Of a stretch of 64,000 bases of DNA, positions 20,005 through 28,907 are shown in pieces (position 1 is the stretch's first letter; each line of letters starts with the position of its first letter). Both the position numbers and the translations under genes were made by a program. The notes below the pieces were generated by a model. The model had not been told where the DNA came from. It saw nothing but the letters and a program-made list of their open reading frames with translations, and ran no database searches. Source of the stretch: Chthonomonadales bacterium (GTDB taxonomy: Bacteria > Armatimonadota > Chthonomonadetes > Chthonomonadales > CAJBBX01); assembly GCA_027459625.1 (NCBI GenBank), contig DAIDHP010000018.1, forward strand, positions 1-64,000, read 5' to 3'.

Positions 20005-21417
20005 TCAATCCTCCGCATTTGCAAGCTTGTATAGCGCAAGTGCGTAGATTTTGGCGGCTTTGATGAGGTTATTTATCGAAATACGCTCATCTCTTTCGTG
20101 TGCGGGGCCATCTTCTGCACCCGGGAAGTGAGGACCGTATGCGACAGCTTTCGGTGTGGAGCGAGCGTAGGTGCCACCGCCCATTGTTATGGGCTTTGAT
20201 TCGTAATCGCCTGTCTCCTGTCGGTATATCTCAAGCAGAGTTTTAACGGGCTCCTCGTCCAAGGGCACGTATAACGGTTTGCTATCGGTGAAACGAGCCA
20301 CTTTCCATCCAAGTTCCTCGATTTTCGTCGAGCATACCTTCATTTTTTCCTGAAGATCCCAAGTAACAGGATATCGGATGTTTAGGGTGATGAGCCCCTT
20401 GCCGCCCTTAATCTCAAATACGCCGAGATTGGATGTCAACACTCCCGACACATCATCGCTTCCATCCAAGCCCAGTTTTCGTCCGGTGCTGTCAGCGGCA
20501 TCCAATGTGGCTTGTATCCAACCCTTATCGTCCTTGAGATTGAGAGTTAGCAGGGTTTTCATCAAGCGCGATACGGCGTTATCCCCGTTTTCCGGTGTGC
20601 TCCCATGGGCGGATTTGCCCTTGAGAGTCACTTTGATGAAATCGGGTTCCAATGTATAACTCATATTGGAGTCCCAAAATTGATTTAGTTTTGCAACCGC
20701 TTCATAAAGCTCATCGGGATTCCCCTTAATGATGGCTTTCGCGTGATCGGGCACCATGTTCGGGCGTTCGCCACCCTTGGCGCTATCCACGCGTAATCTC
20801 TCTTCACGCACAGGAATATCCCACTCCAGATATATGTTGGAGATGCCTTTTTCAGCATATATTAAGGGGAACTCCGCATCGGGGGAAAATGCAAGAGCCG
20901 GCCGTTCCTCTTTGGCTTTATTCCAATAGTATTCAACACACCCGAAACCACTCTCTTCGTCACAACCGAAGATGACGCGCACACGTCTTTTCAGCGGCAA
21001 GCCGCTTTCCATCAGAGCCTTGGCGGCTAATAAAGCCGCATATAAAGGGCCTTTATCGTCTGCGGATCCGCGTGCGTATATGAAACCTTTATCAATCACG
21101 GCTCCGAAGGGAGACTTGGTCCACCCGCCCCCTTCCGGTACGACATCAAGATGCCCGATCGCAGCCACATACTCTTTCCCTCTTCCGAATTCCGCATGTC
21201 CGGCGTATCCATCCACGTCCTTTACGGTAAATCCAAGTTGACGGCAGATGTTCAGAGTGTGATCCAACGCCTGACGTATTGGTAATCCGAACGGGGCGTT
21301 ATCCCCCGACGGAGGCTCTTTTTTACTTGGGATTTTCAGAGACTCACAGAGACTGGAAATCATAAGGTCGGAATATTTGTCAACCAAATCATATAAAACT
21401 TGAGATTCCTTGCACAT
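20005..21417 (-). CDS. pepV: M20 family dipeptidase, PepV-like
   Basis: 470 residues; AAGGAG precedes ATG 21417. It is a dinuclear zinc dipeptidase with the M20 catalytic domain and a lid domain. Metal ligands can be seen: His in AAIGHLDVVPEGGGW, the bridging Asp in GSADDKGP, catalytic Glu-Glu in GCDEESGFG, Asp in FSPDAEFP, and the last His in PAHERDE. GGGTYARS is typical of PepV/Sapep. Length and motif order match PepV (about 470). It hydrolyses Xaa-dipeptides in the cytoplasm. It is a single gene with an extended -10 promoter (TGCTATAAT) about 40 bp upstream. The symbol is by similarity to the lactobacillar enzyme. Confidence 0.9.
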   Translation of the reverse strand: MCKESQVLYDLVDKYSDLMISSLCESLKIPSKKEPPSGDNAPFGLPIRQALDHTLNICRQLGFTVKDVDGYAGHAEFGRGKEYVAAIGHLDVVPEGGGWTKSPFGAVIDKGFIYARGSADDKGPLYAALLAAKALMESGLPLKRRVRVIFGCDEESGFGCVEYYWNKAKEERPALAFSPDAEFPLIYAEKGISNIYLEWDIPVREERLRVDSAKGGERPNMVPDHAKAIIKGNPDELYEAVAKLNQFWDSNMSYTLEPDFIKVTLKGKSAHGSTPENGDNAVSRLMKTLLTLNLKDDKGWIQATLDAADSTGRKLGLDGSDDVSGVLTSNLGVFEIKGGKGLITLNIRYPVTWDLQEKMKVCSTKIEELGWKVARFTDSKPLYVPLDEEPVKTLLEIYRQETGDYESKPITMGGGTYARSTPKAVAYGPHFPGAEDGPAHERDERISINNLIKAAKIYALALYKLANAED

Positions 21418-21783
21418 TTTTGCGCTCCTTGAACCGGTATAGCGATGCTTGATAGATTATAGCACCATGCACTGCGTCCGTTTTAGTCCCTTGACAATAC
21501 GGGTGAATGAGATATATGTTTCTGTTGGATTTACGCAAGCCGCGAATTGTGAGGTGTATGCCCCTTTTATCTGTTTTTAGTGGAATCCTCATTATTCAAT
21601 TGCTGGCTATGGGGAGATTTTGCGTATTGCGATCAAGCAACGTGATTACCTGACCGGATGAGTATTCTTAATGTTTTATAAGCTTGTTTCCTATGGAAAA
21701 TTGAGACATTTGACGAATATAAGAACGTAATGAAATTGCTATCCAAGAGTTTCGTCTATAAAAAAACCTCAATAAGGAACCAT
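21418..21783. other. Divergent intergenic region, pepV / DUF347 gene
   Basis: No gene. Leftward, an extended -10 (TGCTATAAT, complement of 21456-21464) serves pepV. Rightward, TTGACA (21491-21496) with TATATG (21513-21518), spacer 16, is a plausible promoter, giving a leader of about 260 nt. Confidence 0.5.
21456..21464 (-). promoter_or_regulatory. Extended -10 promoter of pepV
   Basis: TGCTATAAT on the minus strand, 39 bp upstream of the pepV ATG. It has the same core as the tRNA, mreB and yebC promoters. No -35 box is evident. Confidence 0.5.
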
Positions 21784-22548
21784 ATGCAAACCAGAATTGC
21801 ACTGGATCACCAAAGAGTCAAAGTCCCGAATGTCAATGTCTTTTTTTGGATCATCAAGCTTTTAACCACCGCCATGGGGGAAGCCGCCTCGGATTTCCTT
21901 GTGTTCCATATGAATCCTTACTTGGCGGTTGGCATAGGTTTTTTTAGTTTTGTTGCCGCTATGGTTTTACAGCTTTGGGTGAAAAAGTTCATTCCGTGGA
22001 TTTACTGGCTTAACGCCGCCATGGTGGCGTTATTTGGAACTATGGTTGCGGATGTCATGCATGTGGTGATGGGCATACCTTATGCGGTATCAACGAGTCT
22101 CTTCGCCGTGTTGCTCGTCATTGTTTTCTCAGTATGGTTCAAGTCGGAAAGGACGTTGTCCATCCACAGCATATACACCTTTAAGAGAGAGCTCTTTTAT
22201 TGGGCAACAGTGGTGACCACATTCGCCTTGGGCACAGCTTTGGGCGATCTTACCGCCTTCACCTTTCATTTGGGTTTTCTAACCTCAGGAATGTTATTCC
22301 TGGTGGTTTTCGCGACACCCGGTATCATGAGGACAGTCTTTAAGTGTAACGATATCCTTACCTTTTGGTTCGCCTATATCATGACGCGCCCTCTGGGGGC
22401 ATCCTTTGCCGATTGGACATCAAAGCCGAAAAGCATGGGAGGACTAGCTTACGGTGATGGTTTGGTCGCATTGGTGCTGACAGCATTCATTATTGTTTTT
22501 GTAGGGTATGTCACCATTTTTCAGCAAGGAGGCGTCACCCTTCAATAG
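21784..22548 (+). CDS. DUF347 (COG4705-type) multipass membrane protein
   Basis: 254 residues from ATG 21784, favoured by AAGGAACC just upstream; in-frame ATG 21730 has no site. Four copies of the DUF347 repeat are visible, each starting with an aromatic residue and ending in a Gly...Asp pair: FWIIKLLTTAMGEAASDFL, YWLNAAMVALFGTMVADVM, YWATVVTTFALGTALGDLT and FWFAYIMTRPLGASFADWT. Each repeat spans two membrane helices, giving about eight. The conserved acidic residue in each repeat lies in the membrane, which suggests ion or metal transport. I know of no firm function. Monocistronic. Confidence 0.85.
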   Translation: MQTRIALDHQRVKVPNVNVFFWIIKLLTTAMGEAASDFLVFHMNPYLAVGIGFFSFVAAMVLQLWVKKFIPWIYWLNAAMVALFGTMVADVMHVVMGIPYAVSTSLFAVLLVIVFSVWFKSERTLSIHSIYTFKRELFYWATVVTTFALGTALGDLTAFTFHLGFLTSGMLFLVVFATPGIMRTVFKCNDILTFWFAYIMTRPLGASFADWTSKPKSMGGLAYGDGLVALVLTAFIIVFVGYVTIFQQGGVTLQ

Positions 22549-22821
22549 CACGCAAGCGGCTGACGACCGGGATCGATTTTAAAGGGATTCTACTTTCAAA
22601 CGACTATGACAATATACCGTAGTATCATCTGTGAGCCCCGTGGTCGCTCATTCTAATTACTTCCTCTATAGGAGCAAGTTTTTCTCGAATTTCTTCGTCT
22701 TCATTTCTTTTTCATGCAATTAGCGTAATGTAATTATTGTTGATATGATCTTTCAAAGCCGATGCTACTTTTTCACTTCGGAGTGCGTAATGAAACTTGG
22801 TATAGGAAAGGGTGTTGTATC
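22549..22821. other. Leader region before the enzyme I-like/Rieske pair
   Basis: No gene. In-frame ATG 22762 for the next protein is not preceded by a ribosome site and would add 20 residues unlike enzyme I. No clear promoter is found. Confidence 0.35.
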
Positions 22822-24036
22822 ATGAAAAGTTTTAAGGGAATATCACTCTATCCCGGAGCTGCTTTTGGAAGCGCAAGCGTCATTCGTGTTCCGAACGGAA
22901 TTCCACTTCTGCCTGCTCGCATGGTTGAGATGTTGGCGAAATCCTGTTCCGATTCGCCTCTTGAACCCATGGATGTAATTCTTGTCGCCCAGGACTATGA
23001 ATATGCAAGCGCCATGACGTTCCCTTGGGCGCATGTTGTTGGCATCGTGGCGGAACACGCATCGATCGAAGCTCCTTTGGGAAATGTTCCGGCAATTATT
23101 AGTGTGCCTGATCTACTCGTCAATATAGAGGATGGGGACCTCCTCCTTATCGACGGTGACCATGGTGCCATTTTCGTGAATCCTGACGGTATGACTATCG
23201 CAGCATATCAATCCGATAAAGAACACATTAGTCCGAAAAGACGGTTTTATCTAGATTATCAAGATCAGCCTGCGGTCACCATTGATGGCAGGGAGATCCG
23301 GGTTATCGCACGGATTAACACCATCGATGATTTCGAACAGGCGCAGCGAAACGGCGCGGATGCGTTTTACATAACTGCGGGAGCCGACCTTCTTCCATTT
23401 GAGATATCGGATAGGGAGCAGTTGTCGAAATTGATCAGTTTGGCTGAGTTGGCAGATGGGAAACCTATTACCGTGATGGGTGGCAGGAATGCTTTCGATT
23501 ACGCCGCACTCCTCAAAGTTGCAACTCGAGCGGAATTAACCCTGTGCCTTCCCGGAAAATATCGACTGAAGGGATTCAACGATATTCAGCATTACATGCG
23601 TGAATTAAGCGGGGAATTAATTTCAGACAATTATTTCGTGTCCGATGTTCGTTTGGCTGCTTATCTGCGGATTGGGGATATCCTCGATGATGATCTTACC
23701 GGTTATCCGATTAGCAGGATTGTGATAGATGGCTCCGATACCACGGAATTTGGAGATGGCGAAAAGGAATGGATACGCCAAGTGAGTTCCATATGCCGGT
23801 CCATGTTAACGCCCTTGGAATTGATTGTTCCCTTCCCAACCGCCTCGGTAATAACTCAAGCGATATCCCTAGGCGTTTCCGGTATGATTATTTCATCCGA
23901 ACAGGTGCCATCAGTGAAAACATCGATTAGAGAAACGGATGAATGGGGAAACTTTAACGTTTCATATAACGACGCCGAAGACGAATCCCACCATCCCAAA
24001 TATGTGCTTCCAGAGGATAAGAAATTACAGCCATGA
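22822..24036 (+). CDS. Degenerate PTS enzyme I-like protein, probably catalytically dead
   Basis: 404 residues from ATG 22822, against about 570 in true enzyme I. The N-terminus FKGISLYPGAAFGSASVI copies the enzyme I opening. The HPr-binding helical domain is missing, and the sequence goes straight to the swivelling phosphohistidine domain (MDVILVAQDYE, VVGIVAEHASIEAP, VPAIISVPDLL, GDLLLIDGDHGAIFVNP). The GGRTSH loop is about six residues shorter; His79 is the only candidate for the phosphohistidine. The barrel opens like enzyme I (PAVTIDGREIRVIARINTIDDFEQAQRNGAD), but the YRTEF block is ITAGADLL. No VETPAA, TNDLTQY or MCGE motif is found, so metal- and PEP-binding residues appear lost. Its stop overlaps the start of the Rieske gene by 4 bp. 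Function is unknown. Confidence 0.7.
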   Translation: MKSFKGISLYPGAAFGSASVIRVPNGIPLLPARMVEMLAKSCSDSPLEPMDVILVAQDYEYASAMTFPWAHVVGIVAEHASIEAPLGNVPAIISVPDLLVNIEDGDLLLIDGDHGAIFVNPDGMTIAAYQSDKEHISPKRRFYLDYQDQPAVTIDGREIRVIARINTIDDFEQAQRNGADAFYITAGADLLPFEISDREQLSKLISLAELADGKPITVMGGRNAFDYAALLKVATRAELTLCLPGKYRLKGFNDIQHYMRELSGELISDNYFVSDVRLAAYLRIGDILDDDLTGYPISRIVIDGSDTTEFGDGEKEWIRQVSSICRSMLTPLELIVPFPTASVITQAISLGVSGMIISSEQVPSVKTSIRETDEWGNFNVSYNDAEDESHHPKYVLPEDKKLQP

Positions 24037-24356
24037 AACAAGCTCTGAAACCTCTTGCGGGGTGCAAGGATATGCCAAATAACTCCTCCATATTAGTAAA
24101 CATTTATAACGATGAGGACTTTATCCTCTATCGCAACGAGAATGGCGATTTAATGCTTTCCTCCTCATTGTGCCCGCATCAAAACGAACCTTTGGATCAC
24201 GGTCATTTTCAAGACAGCCAAGTGATCTGCAGGAGGCATCACCTCATATTTGATCTGAAGACAGGCGAATGCTTGAACGCATGCGGATACACTCTTCAAA
24301 CACTCCCTGTAGTAATTCGCGATGGTGTCATCTGCGCACTTTACTGGGAGGATTGA
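24033..24356 (+). CDS. Rieske [2Fe-2S] ferredoxin-type protein
   Basis: 107 residues, one complete Rieske domain with nothing else. Cluster ligands are Cys47-x-His49 (LCPHQ) and Cys66-x2-His69 (ICRRH), 16 residues between the pairs, followed by FDLKTGECLNACGYTLQTLPV, typical of soluble dioxygenase-type or NirD-type ferredoxins. The disulfide cysteines of bc1-type Rieske proteins are absent, so a low-potential electron carrier is expected. The ATG overlaps the stop of the enzyme I-like gene (ATGA). No dioxygenase or reductase partner is next to it; nirA is 27 kb away. Confidence 0.9.
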   Translation: MKQALKPLAGCKDMPNNSSILVNIYNDEDFILYRNENGDLMLSSSLCPHQNEPLDHGHFQDSQVICRRHHLIFDLKTGECLNACGYTLQTLPVVIRDGVICALYWED

Positions 24357-24708
24357 TATGTGTTCACCATAATCACCATCCCCCTTGGTTCATTGACAGA
24401 CAGCTTCATTCCTCGCTAAAATATATATCGAAAATGGCAGGTAGGGTATCGCTAAATATGCTATCAAGCGTATCATCAACAAAAAGATAGTGACATTTGC
24501 CCGATCTCATGAGCTTGGCAATTACCTCGGAATAATGAATTTCCATTCGAAGGATGCTTCAAAGTCGTTTATCCTATATTCAAATGCACGTTTCAAAGAA
24601 TATTGAAAACGCCATGGGTGGTTGTAAATGCAGTTCCAATCATGAGTCCAGGCTGGCTTGTTGGCATAGCCGCATAAAGCGGAATATTTGCATCATCCCC
24701 TTATTAAT
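24357..24708. other. Long leader region of queA
   Basis: About 350 bp with no credible gene. A promoter lies at 24393-24422, so the queA mRNA would have an untranslated leader of about 280 nt. I do not see a preQ1 riboswitch pattern. In-frame TTG 24688 precedes ATG 24709. Confidence 0.4.
24393..24422 (+). promoter_or_regulatory. Putative promoter upstream of queA
   Basis: TTGACA (24393-24398) and TAAAAT (24417-24422), spacer 18 bp. Start predicted near 24429. Confidence 0.55.
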
Positions 24709-25725
24709 ATGCTTCTAGATGATTTCGATTACAACCTTCCGGTTGAATTAATAGCTCAAACGCCCGCACCCAGAGGGGAATCACGTCTTCTCTGTTTAAA
24801 TCGCGGAAACGGTGAGGTAAAAGACACCACATTTCCGCATCTGCTGGATTACATTCATCGGGATGATGTGGTGGTCATAAATGATACGCGAGTATCCGCT
24901 CGTCGAATGAAAGCCGTGCGCGATAACGGTGGGAATGCCGAGATACTTCTCATCCAACCTGTCGGGCGAAATCGCTGGAAGGCGATGGTACATCCTGGAA
25001 GAGGACTGCAAATTGGACGGTTTGTGAATATTCTTTTAAATGATGGCAATCGTGTAAAGGCTCAGTCGGTCGATGTTACGGAGGATGGAGGTCGGATCCT
25101 TCTATTTGAGAGCGCTGAAGCGAGAGATTCTCTCTTATGGCAGGGGGAAATCCCTTTGCCGCCATATATTCATTCCCATCTGGCGGACGAGGAACGCTAT
25201 CAAACGATCTACTCCAATCTTCCCGGATCCGCTGCGGCTCCCACTGCGGGATTGCATTTCACTCGGCAGTTACTACAAGATATTGACTCCATGGGCGCTA
25301 CACTGACGCGTATCACTCTTCATGTTGGCATTGACACATTCCGTCCGGTTAAGGAGAGAGTGATTGAACACCATAAAATGCACGGCGAGTGGTACACGAT
25401 TACGAAGGAAACAGCGGATACCATTAATAACGCTTCGGGTAGGATTATCGCCATTGGTACCTCCACGGTGAGAGCGTTGGAATCCGCGGCGATTTCAGAC
25501 GGAGTGGTCGAGTCGAAAACCGAAGAGACCAGGTTATTTATCACACCTGGCTACCGCTTCAGGATTATCGACGCCATGTTGACGAATTTTCATTTGCCGA
25601 AATCCACTCTGCTGATGCTTGTATCGGCTTTTGGAGGAATGGAATACGTTCGAAACGCCTATGAATTCGCAGTTAGGAATCAATTACGTTTTTTTAGTTT
25701 CGGTGACGCCATGCTGATTTACTGA
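24709..25725 (+). CDS. queA: tRNA ribosyltransferase-isomerase QueA
   Basis: 338 residues. It transfers and isomerises the ribosyl part of S-adenosylmethionine onto preQ1 at tRNA position 34, giving epoxyqueuosine. Family hallmarks: MLLDDFDYNLPVELIAQTPA at the N-terminus, VVINDTRVSARRM, GSAAAPTAGLHFT, THVGIDTFRPV-type segment (LHVGIDTFRPVKE), IAIGTSTVRALES and MLTNFHLPKSTLLMLVSAFGG. ATG 24709 fits the usual QueA start; TTG 24688 is an alternative. No tgt, queG or queF lies nearby. The leader is unusually long. Confidence 0.97.
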   Translation: MLLDDFDYNLPVELIAQTPAPRGESRLLCLNRGNGEVKDTTFPHLLDYIHRDDVVVINDTRVSARRMKAVRDNGGNAEILLIQPVGRNRWKAMVHPGRGLQIGRFVNILLNDGNRVKAQSVDVTEDGGRILLFESAEARDSLLWQGEIPLPPYIHSHLADEERYQTIYSNLPGSAAAPTAGLHFTRQLLQDIDSMGATLTRITLHVGIDTFRPVKERVIEHHKMHGEWYTITKETADTINNASGRIIAIGTSTVRALESAAISDGVVESKTEETRLFITPGYRFRIIDAMLTNFHLPKSTLLMLVSAFGGMEYVRNAYEFAVRNQLRFFSFGDAMLIY

Positions 25726-25939
25726 TAGAGGTCAATGTATTTACGATCTGTAATTCTTTCCGACAGGATGCGGTATCGGTGTATCATGTTGTAAAATAAA
25801 CTTGTTGTTATGGTAATGGCAAATTTCCGGAAAAATAGCTATCCTATCAAATGTTCTGCGTGGTGAATATCCTTGATAGCTTACGCTGCAATTAACTAAG
25901 TTTTTCGTAGTATGAATTGTTGGACTTTGGGAGATTGGT

Positions 25940-26986
25940 ATGCTTTTCGAAGAGTGGCAAAAATGGCTTGATTCACAATTTCTGGATTCACAAAACCCCG
26001 ATGAGATGCAGGAAGTCGCAGATACGGCTGTCTCCGTTACGCCTGGCGACCGGATATCTCCAGTTAGCGACATAAGCCAGTCAGCCCAACAGATTAATAC
26101 TGCTGCGGAAAATGTAGTAGTCCCTCAAAACCGAGAGCCCATATCCAATACTTCGATACGGCAGGGCGAATCCTCGGTATTAGAGAACCTATCCGAATCC
26201 GTGGACGTCCCCACTATCGACAAGTACCTGCCCCAGTTTAGAAATGCCGCGCATGCGGATATTCCGGTTGCGACCGTTACGCCGCAGGAGTTGCCGGTTC
26301 CGGAGAAAAAAGAGGAACAATTCGAAGCGGTCCAGGAAAATGTGGCGCATGAAGATATTCCACAGGCGGCTGAAAATGAAAAGAACGAGGACATTCAGCA
26401 AACGCAGTCTTCTGAGACATGTGAATCGGATTCGATCCCTAATTCCTCCCCTCTCATTGAAGACATGGATGTGAAACAAGAAACAACCGTGGTTGCCACT
26501 TCCAACACCGAGGGCTCTGCAGTTGAAACGGAAATTCTCTCCAACCCCACTCAAATAATACCCGTTGAACCTGTGATGGTCGAGGCGGAACCGAAACCCA
26601 TGGAGGTCAAAACGGTTCGCACCCTGAAGCAAACCAGAAATGCGCGTCGGCCCAGAAAAGACATCGGTTTGAAATTAATTAATCTGTGGGAAATAACACC
26701 ACGTCGTTTGGAAGTTCTATTATCCATGAATCCCAGTTCCGCCACATACAGCCGCGAATTGAAAGAGCAAAGGATACAAAGCATCAAAGTGCTCACCGAT
26801 CCAACAATTTCTCATATGGACGCCTCGCGCATCCTGAAATCACCCATATACGTTGCTCGCGGTGTCACAAATGGGAATCACATCATACATCTTGAATTCG
26901 CTCAAGGAGGAGAGTCCACCAAGATGGCTGAGATCATGTCGTTTTTAGAATCACAAAGTAAAATACACGTTTCTAATACTCAATAG
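25940..26986 (+). CDS. Long disordered protein with conserved-looking C-terminal domain, unknown
   Basis: 348 residues; GGGAGA precedes ATG 25940. Not recognised. Residues about 15-225 are rich in Glu, Gln, Pro, Val, Ser and Thr with no hydrophobic core, so likely disordered. Before it is a short amphipathic start (MLFEEWQKWLDSQFLDSQN). A basic linker (TRNARRPRKD, about 232-242) leads to a folded-looking C-terminal part of about 110 residues (IGLKLINLWEITPRRLEVLL, SPIYVARGVTNGNHIIHLEF). No signal peptide or membrane helix, so cytoplasmic. Terminal short folded parts joined by an acidic tether recall scaffold or cell-division proteins, but that is only an analogy. It lies between queA and a glycosyltransferase. 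Confidence 0.8.
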   Translation: MLFEEWQKWLDSQFLDSQNPDEMQEVADTAVSVTPGDRISPVSDISQSAQQINTAAENVVVPQNREPISNTSIRQGESSVLENLSESVDVPTIDKYLPQFRNAAHADIPVATVTPQELPVPEKKEEQFEAVQENVAHEDIPQAAENEKNEDIQQTQSSETCESDSIPNSSPLIEDMDVKQETTVVATSNTEGSAVETEILSNPTQIIPVEPVMVEAEPKPMEVKTVRTLKQTRNARRPRKDIGLKLINLWEITPRRLEVLLSMNPSSATYSRELKEQRIQSIKVLTDPTISHMDASRILKSPIYVARGVTNGNHIIHLEFAQGGESTKMAEIMSFLESQSKIHVSNTQ

Positions 26987-27023
26987 ACCCGTCTCCTTTC
27001 AAGGAAATAAATATTAAACCACC

Positions 27024-28217
27024 ATGCGCATCGGCATCTTCTCCGAATCTTTCGAACCCGTTCAAAACGGTGTAAGCACGTCCGTCCGTACACTGTTAGA
27101 CGAATTGCGAGCGCATCATCACAGAGTAGTGGTGGTGGCACCCCATTACCCCGATTACGTGGACGATTCCCCGTTTATTTTACGCGTGCCATCCGTTCGC
27201 ACGCCTTTCAACCCGAATTATCCTCTTTCTTACCCTTGGTTCCCCAATTTGCGTCGTAATCTCACGCGTATCTCTCCGGATATTTTGCATTCGCATACCC
27301 CATTCTTTTTAGGTTTGTTGGCGTCTCGCATCGCAAAGCAGGATAATATCCCGCTCGTATCAACCTACCATACCTTGTACAATCATTATGGTCATTATCT
27401 GGTGTTTCTTCCTCAGCAAGCAGTGGATGGATTGTTGGAATGGTGGATACCGGAGTATTACAACCGATGCAGTCATGTCATTGTGCCTTCGAGAATCGCG
27501 GAGCAATCGTTGCGGCAATACAAGGTGGAGACTCCGATTACCGTGATTCCAACTGCGGTGCCATTGCCCCTTGAGACGGATGTGAGCGAGCAGTCTCGAC
27601 GGAATGCGAGAGAGCGGTTTAAAATCCCAATGGATGGGAAATTGCTTTTGTACGTGGGTAGAATGGCGCAGGAAAAAAATATTGAACTTGCCATGGAGTC
27701 ATTCCAGGCGGTCGCGCAAAAACATAAGGACGCATATTTGCTAATAATCGGCGGTGGTCCGCATTATGAGGCGTGTCGCAAAATCGTTGAGAGTTTTCCG
27801 GATGGCGACCGTATCATTCTTGCCGGTCCCATGGTAAGATCGGAGTTGGATCCCTTCTACTCCGCTGCGGATGTCTTCATATTCCCATCCTCAACTGAGA
27901 CGCAAGGGCTTGTGATCGCGGAAGCGCGCGCCGCCGGGACTCCGTGCGTGGTGGTGGACGAAGGCGGAGCTTGTGAGACTGTTGTCAATGAAGAGGACGG
28001 TATCATCACCCAGTCCGATACTGAGGCGTTTTCCAATGCGATTGTTTCCCTGCTTGACAATCCTTCCTGGATAGAAGGAATGCGGCAAAAATGCTTGCTT
28101 AATGCGCAAAAATACACCCCATCATCCATGGGAGAGAAAATCATCGGAATTTATGAAGCTGTAATCGAAGACCGAAATCAGCGTTACCCCGCTTTACAAA
28201 AAAAACACCATGATTGA
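27024..28217 (+). CDS. GT4 glycosyltransferase (diacylglycerol glucosyltransferase-like)
   Basis: 397 residues, GT-B fold. The N-terminus MRIGIFSESFEPVQNGVSTSVRTL and the HSHTPFFLGLLA and STYHTLYNHYGHYL segments resemble processive or monoglucosyl-diacylglycerol synthases and mannosyltransferases such as PimB and MgtA. The C-terminal donor site has LLYVGRMAQEKNIELAMESF and the FIFPSSTETQGLVIAEARAAG motif with its retaining-GT4 Glu pair. A nucleotide-sugar donor and a membrane-lipid acceptor are likely, but the acceptor is inferred. DedA lies 27 bp downstream on the same strand and may be in one operon. Confidence 0.88.
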   Translation: MRIGIFSESFEPVQNGVSTSVRTLLDELRAHHHRVVVVAPHYPDYVDDSPFILRVPSVRTPFNPNYPLSYPWFPNLRRNLTRISPDILHSHTPFFLGLLASRIAKQDNIPLVSTYHTLYNHYGHYLVFLPQQAVDGLLEWWIPEYYNRCSHVIVPSRIAEQSLRQYKVETPITVIPTAVPLPLETDVSEQSRRNARERFKIPMDGKLLLYVGRMAQEKNIELAMESFQAVAQKHKDAYLLIIGGGPHYEACRKIVESFPDGDRIILAGPMVRSELDPFYSAADVFIFPSSTETQGLVIAEARAAGTPCVVVDEGGACETVVNEEDGIITQSDTEAFSNAIVSLLDNPSWIEGMRQKCLLNAQKYTPSSMGEKIIGIYEAVIEDRNQRYPALQKKHHD

Positions 28218-28244
28218 TTCGCACACCTGCGGAAGGAGACAACG

Positions 28245-28907
28245 TTGCACAGCATAACGGAAATTATTGCACTGTGGATTATGCACGTCATCAGAACGTT
28301 AGGATATCCTGGCATTATTACGCTTATGGCGATAGAGAGCGCCTGTATTCCTCTGCCTAGCGAAGTCATTATGCCATTCTCCGGAGCGTTGACTGTCGCC
28401 ATTGTGGCAAGCGCCCAAACTCCTCCAATGCAACCATTCAATCTTCTATTCGTGGCGCTGGCGGGGGCTCTGGGCTGTGCGGTGGGTTCCGCGCTTGCAT
28501 GGTGGGTGGGAATCATTGGCGGGCGTCCTTTTGTTGAAAAGTATGGCAAATACCTCCTCATTCGAAAAAGGGACATCCAGCACGGTGACGTCTGGTTCGC
28601 CAGGTGGGGGGGCTGGGCGGTATTTGTTTCAAGATTACTCCCCGTCGTAAGGACATTTATTTCGCTGCCCGCAGGCGTCTCCAAAATGAAATTCGCACCC
28701 TTCATTGCACTTACCTTTATCGGCTCCCTCCCCTGGTGCTATTTTCTGGCATGGATTGGGATGAAACTCGGGCAGCAGTGGGATATATTGAAAACCTATT
28801 TTCACAAAGCCGACGCGCTTATTCTTGCCGTATTATTGATACTCTTCATCATGTGGTTATGGCATCATCTTCGACCGGAGCCGGAAGTCTCAAGCGAAAA
28901 GGCGTAA
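28245..28907 (+). CDS. DedA family membrane protein
   Basis: 220 residues. The start is TTG 28245: GGAAGGAGACAACG sits at ideal distance and no in-frame ATG is better placed. DedA (SNARE-associated/VTT) landmarks are GYPGIITLMAIESACIPLPSEVIMPFSG, GCAVGSALAWWVGIIGGRPFVEKYGKYLLI, FARWGGWAVFVSRLLPVVRTFISLPAGVSKM and the ENxxxPxPxE-like acidic residue. DedA proteins move lipid carriers or phospholipids such as undecaprenyl phosphate across the membrane. This fits the upstream lipid-sugar glycosyltransferase. Confidence 0.93.
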   Translation: MHSITEIIALWIMHVIRTLGYPGIITLMAIESACIPLPSEVIMPFSGALTVAIVASAQTPPMQPFNLLFVALAGALGCAVGSALAWWVGIIGGRPFVEKYGKYLLIRKRDIQHGDVWFARWGGWAVFVSRLLPVVRTFISLPAGVSKMKFAPFIALTFIGSLPWCYFLAWIGMKLGQQWDILKTYFHKADALILAVLLILFIMWLWHHLRPEPEVSSEKA

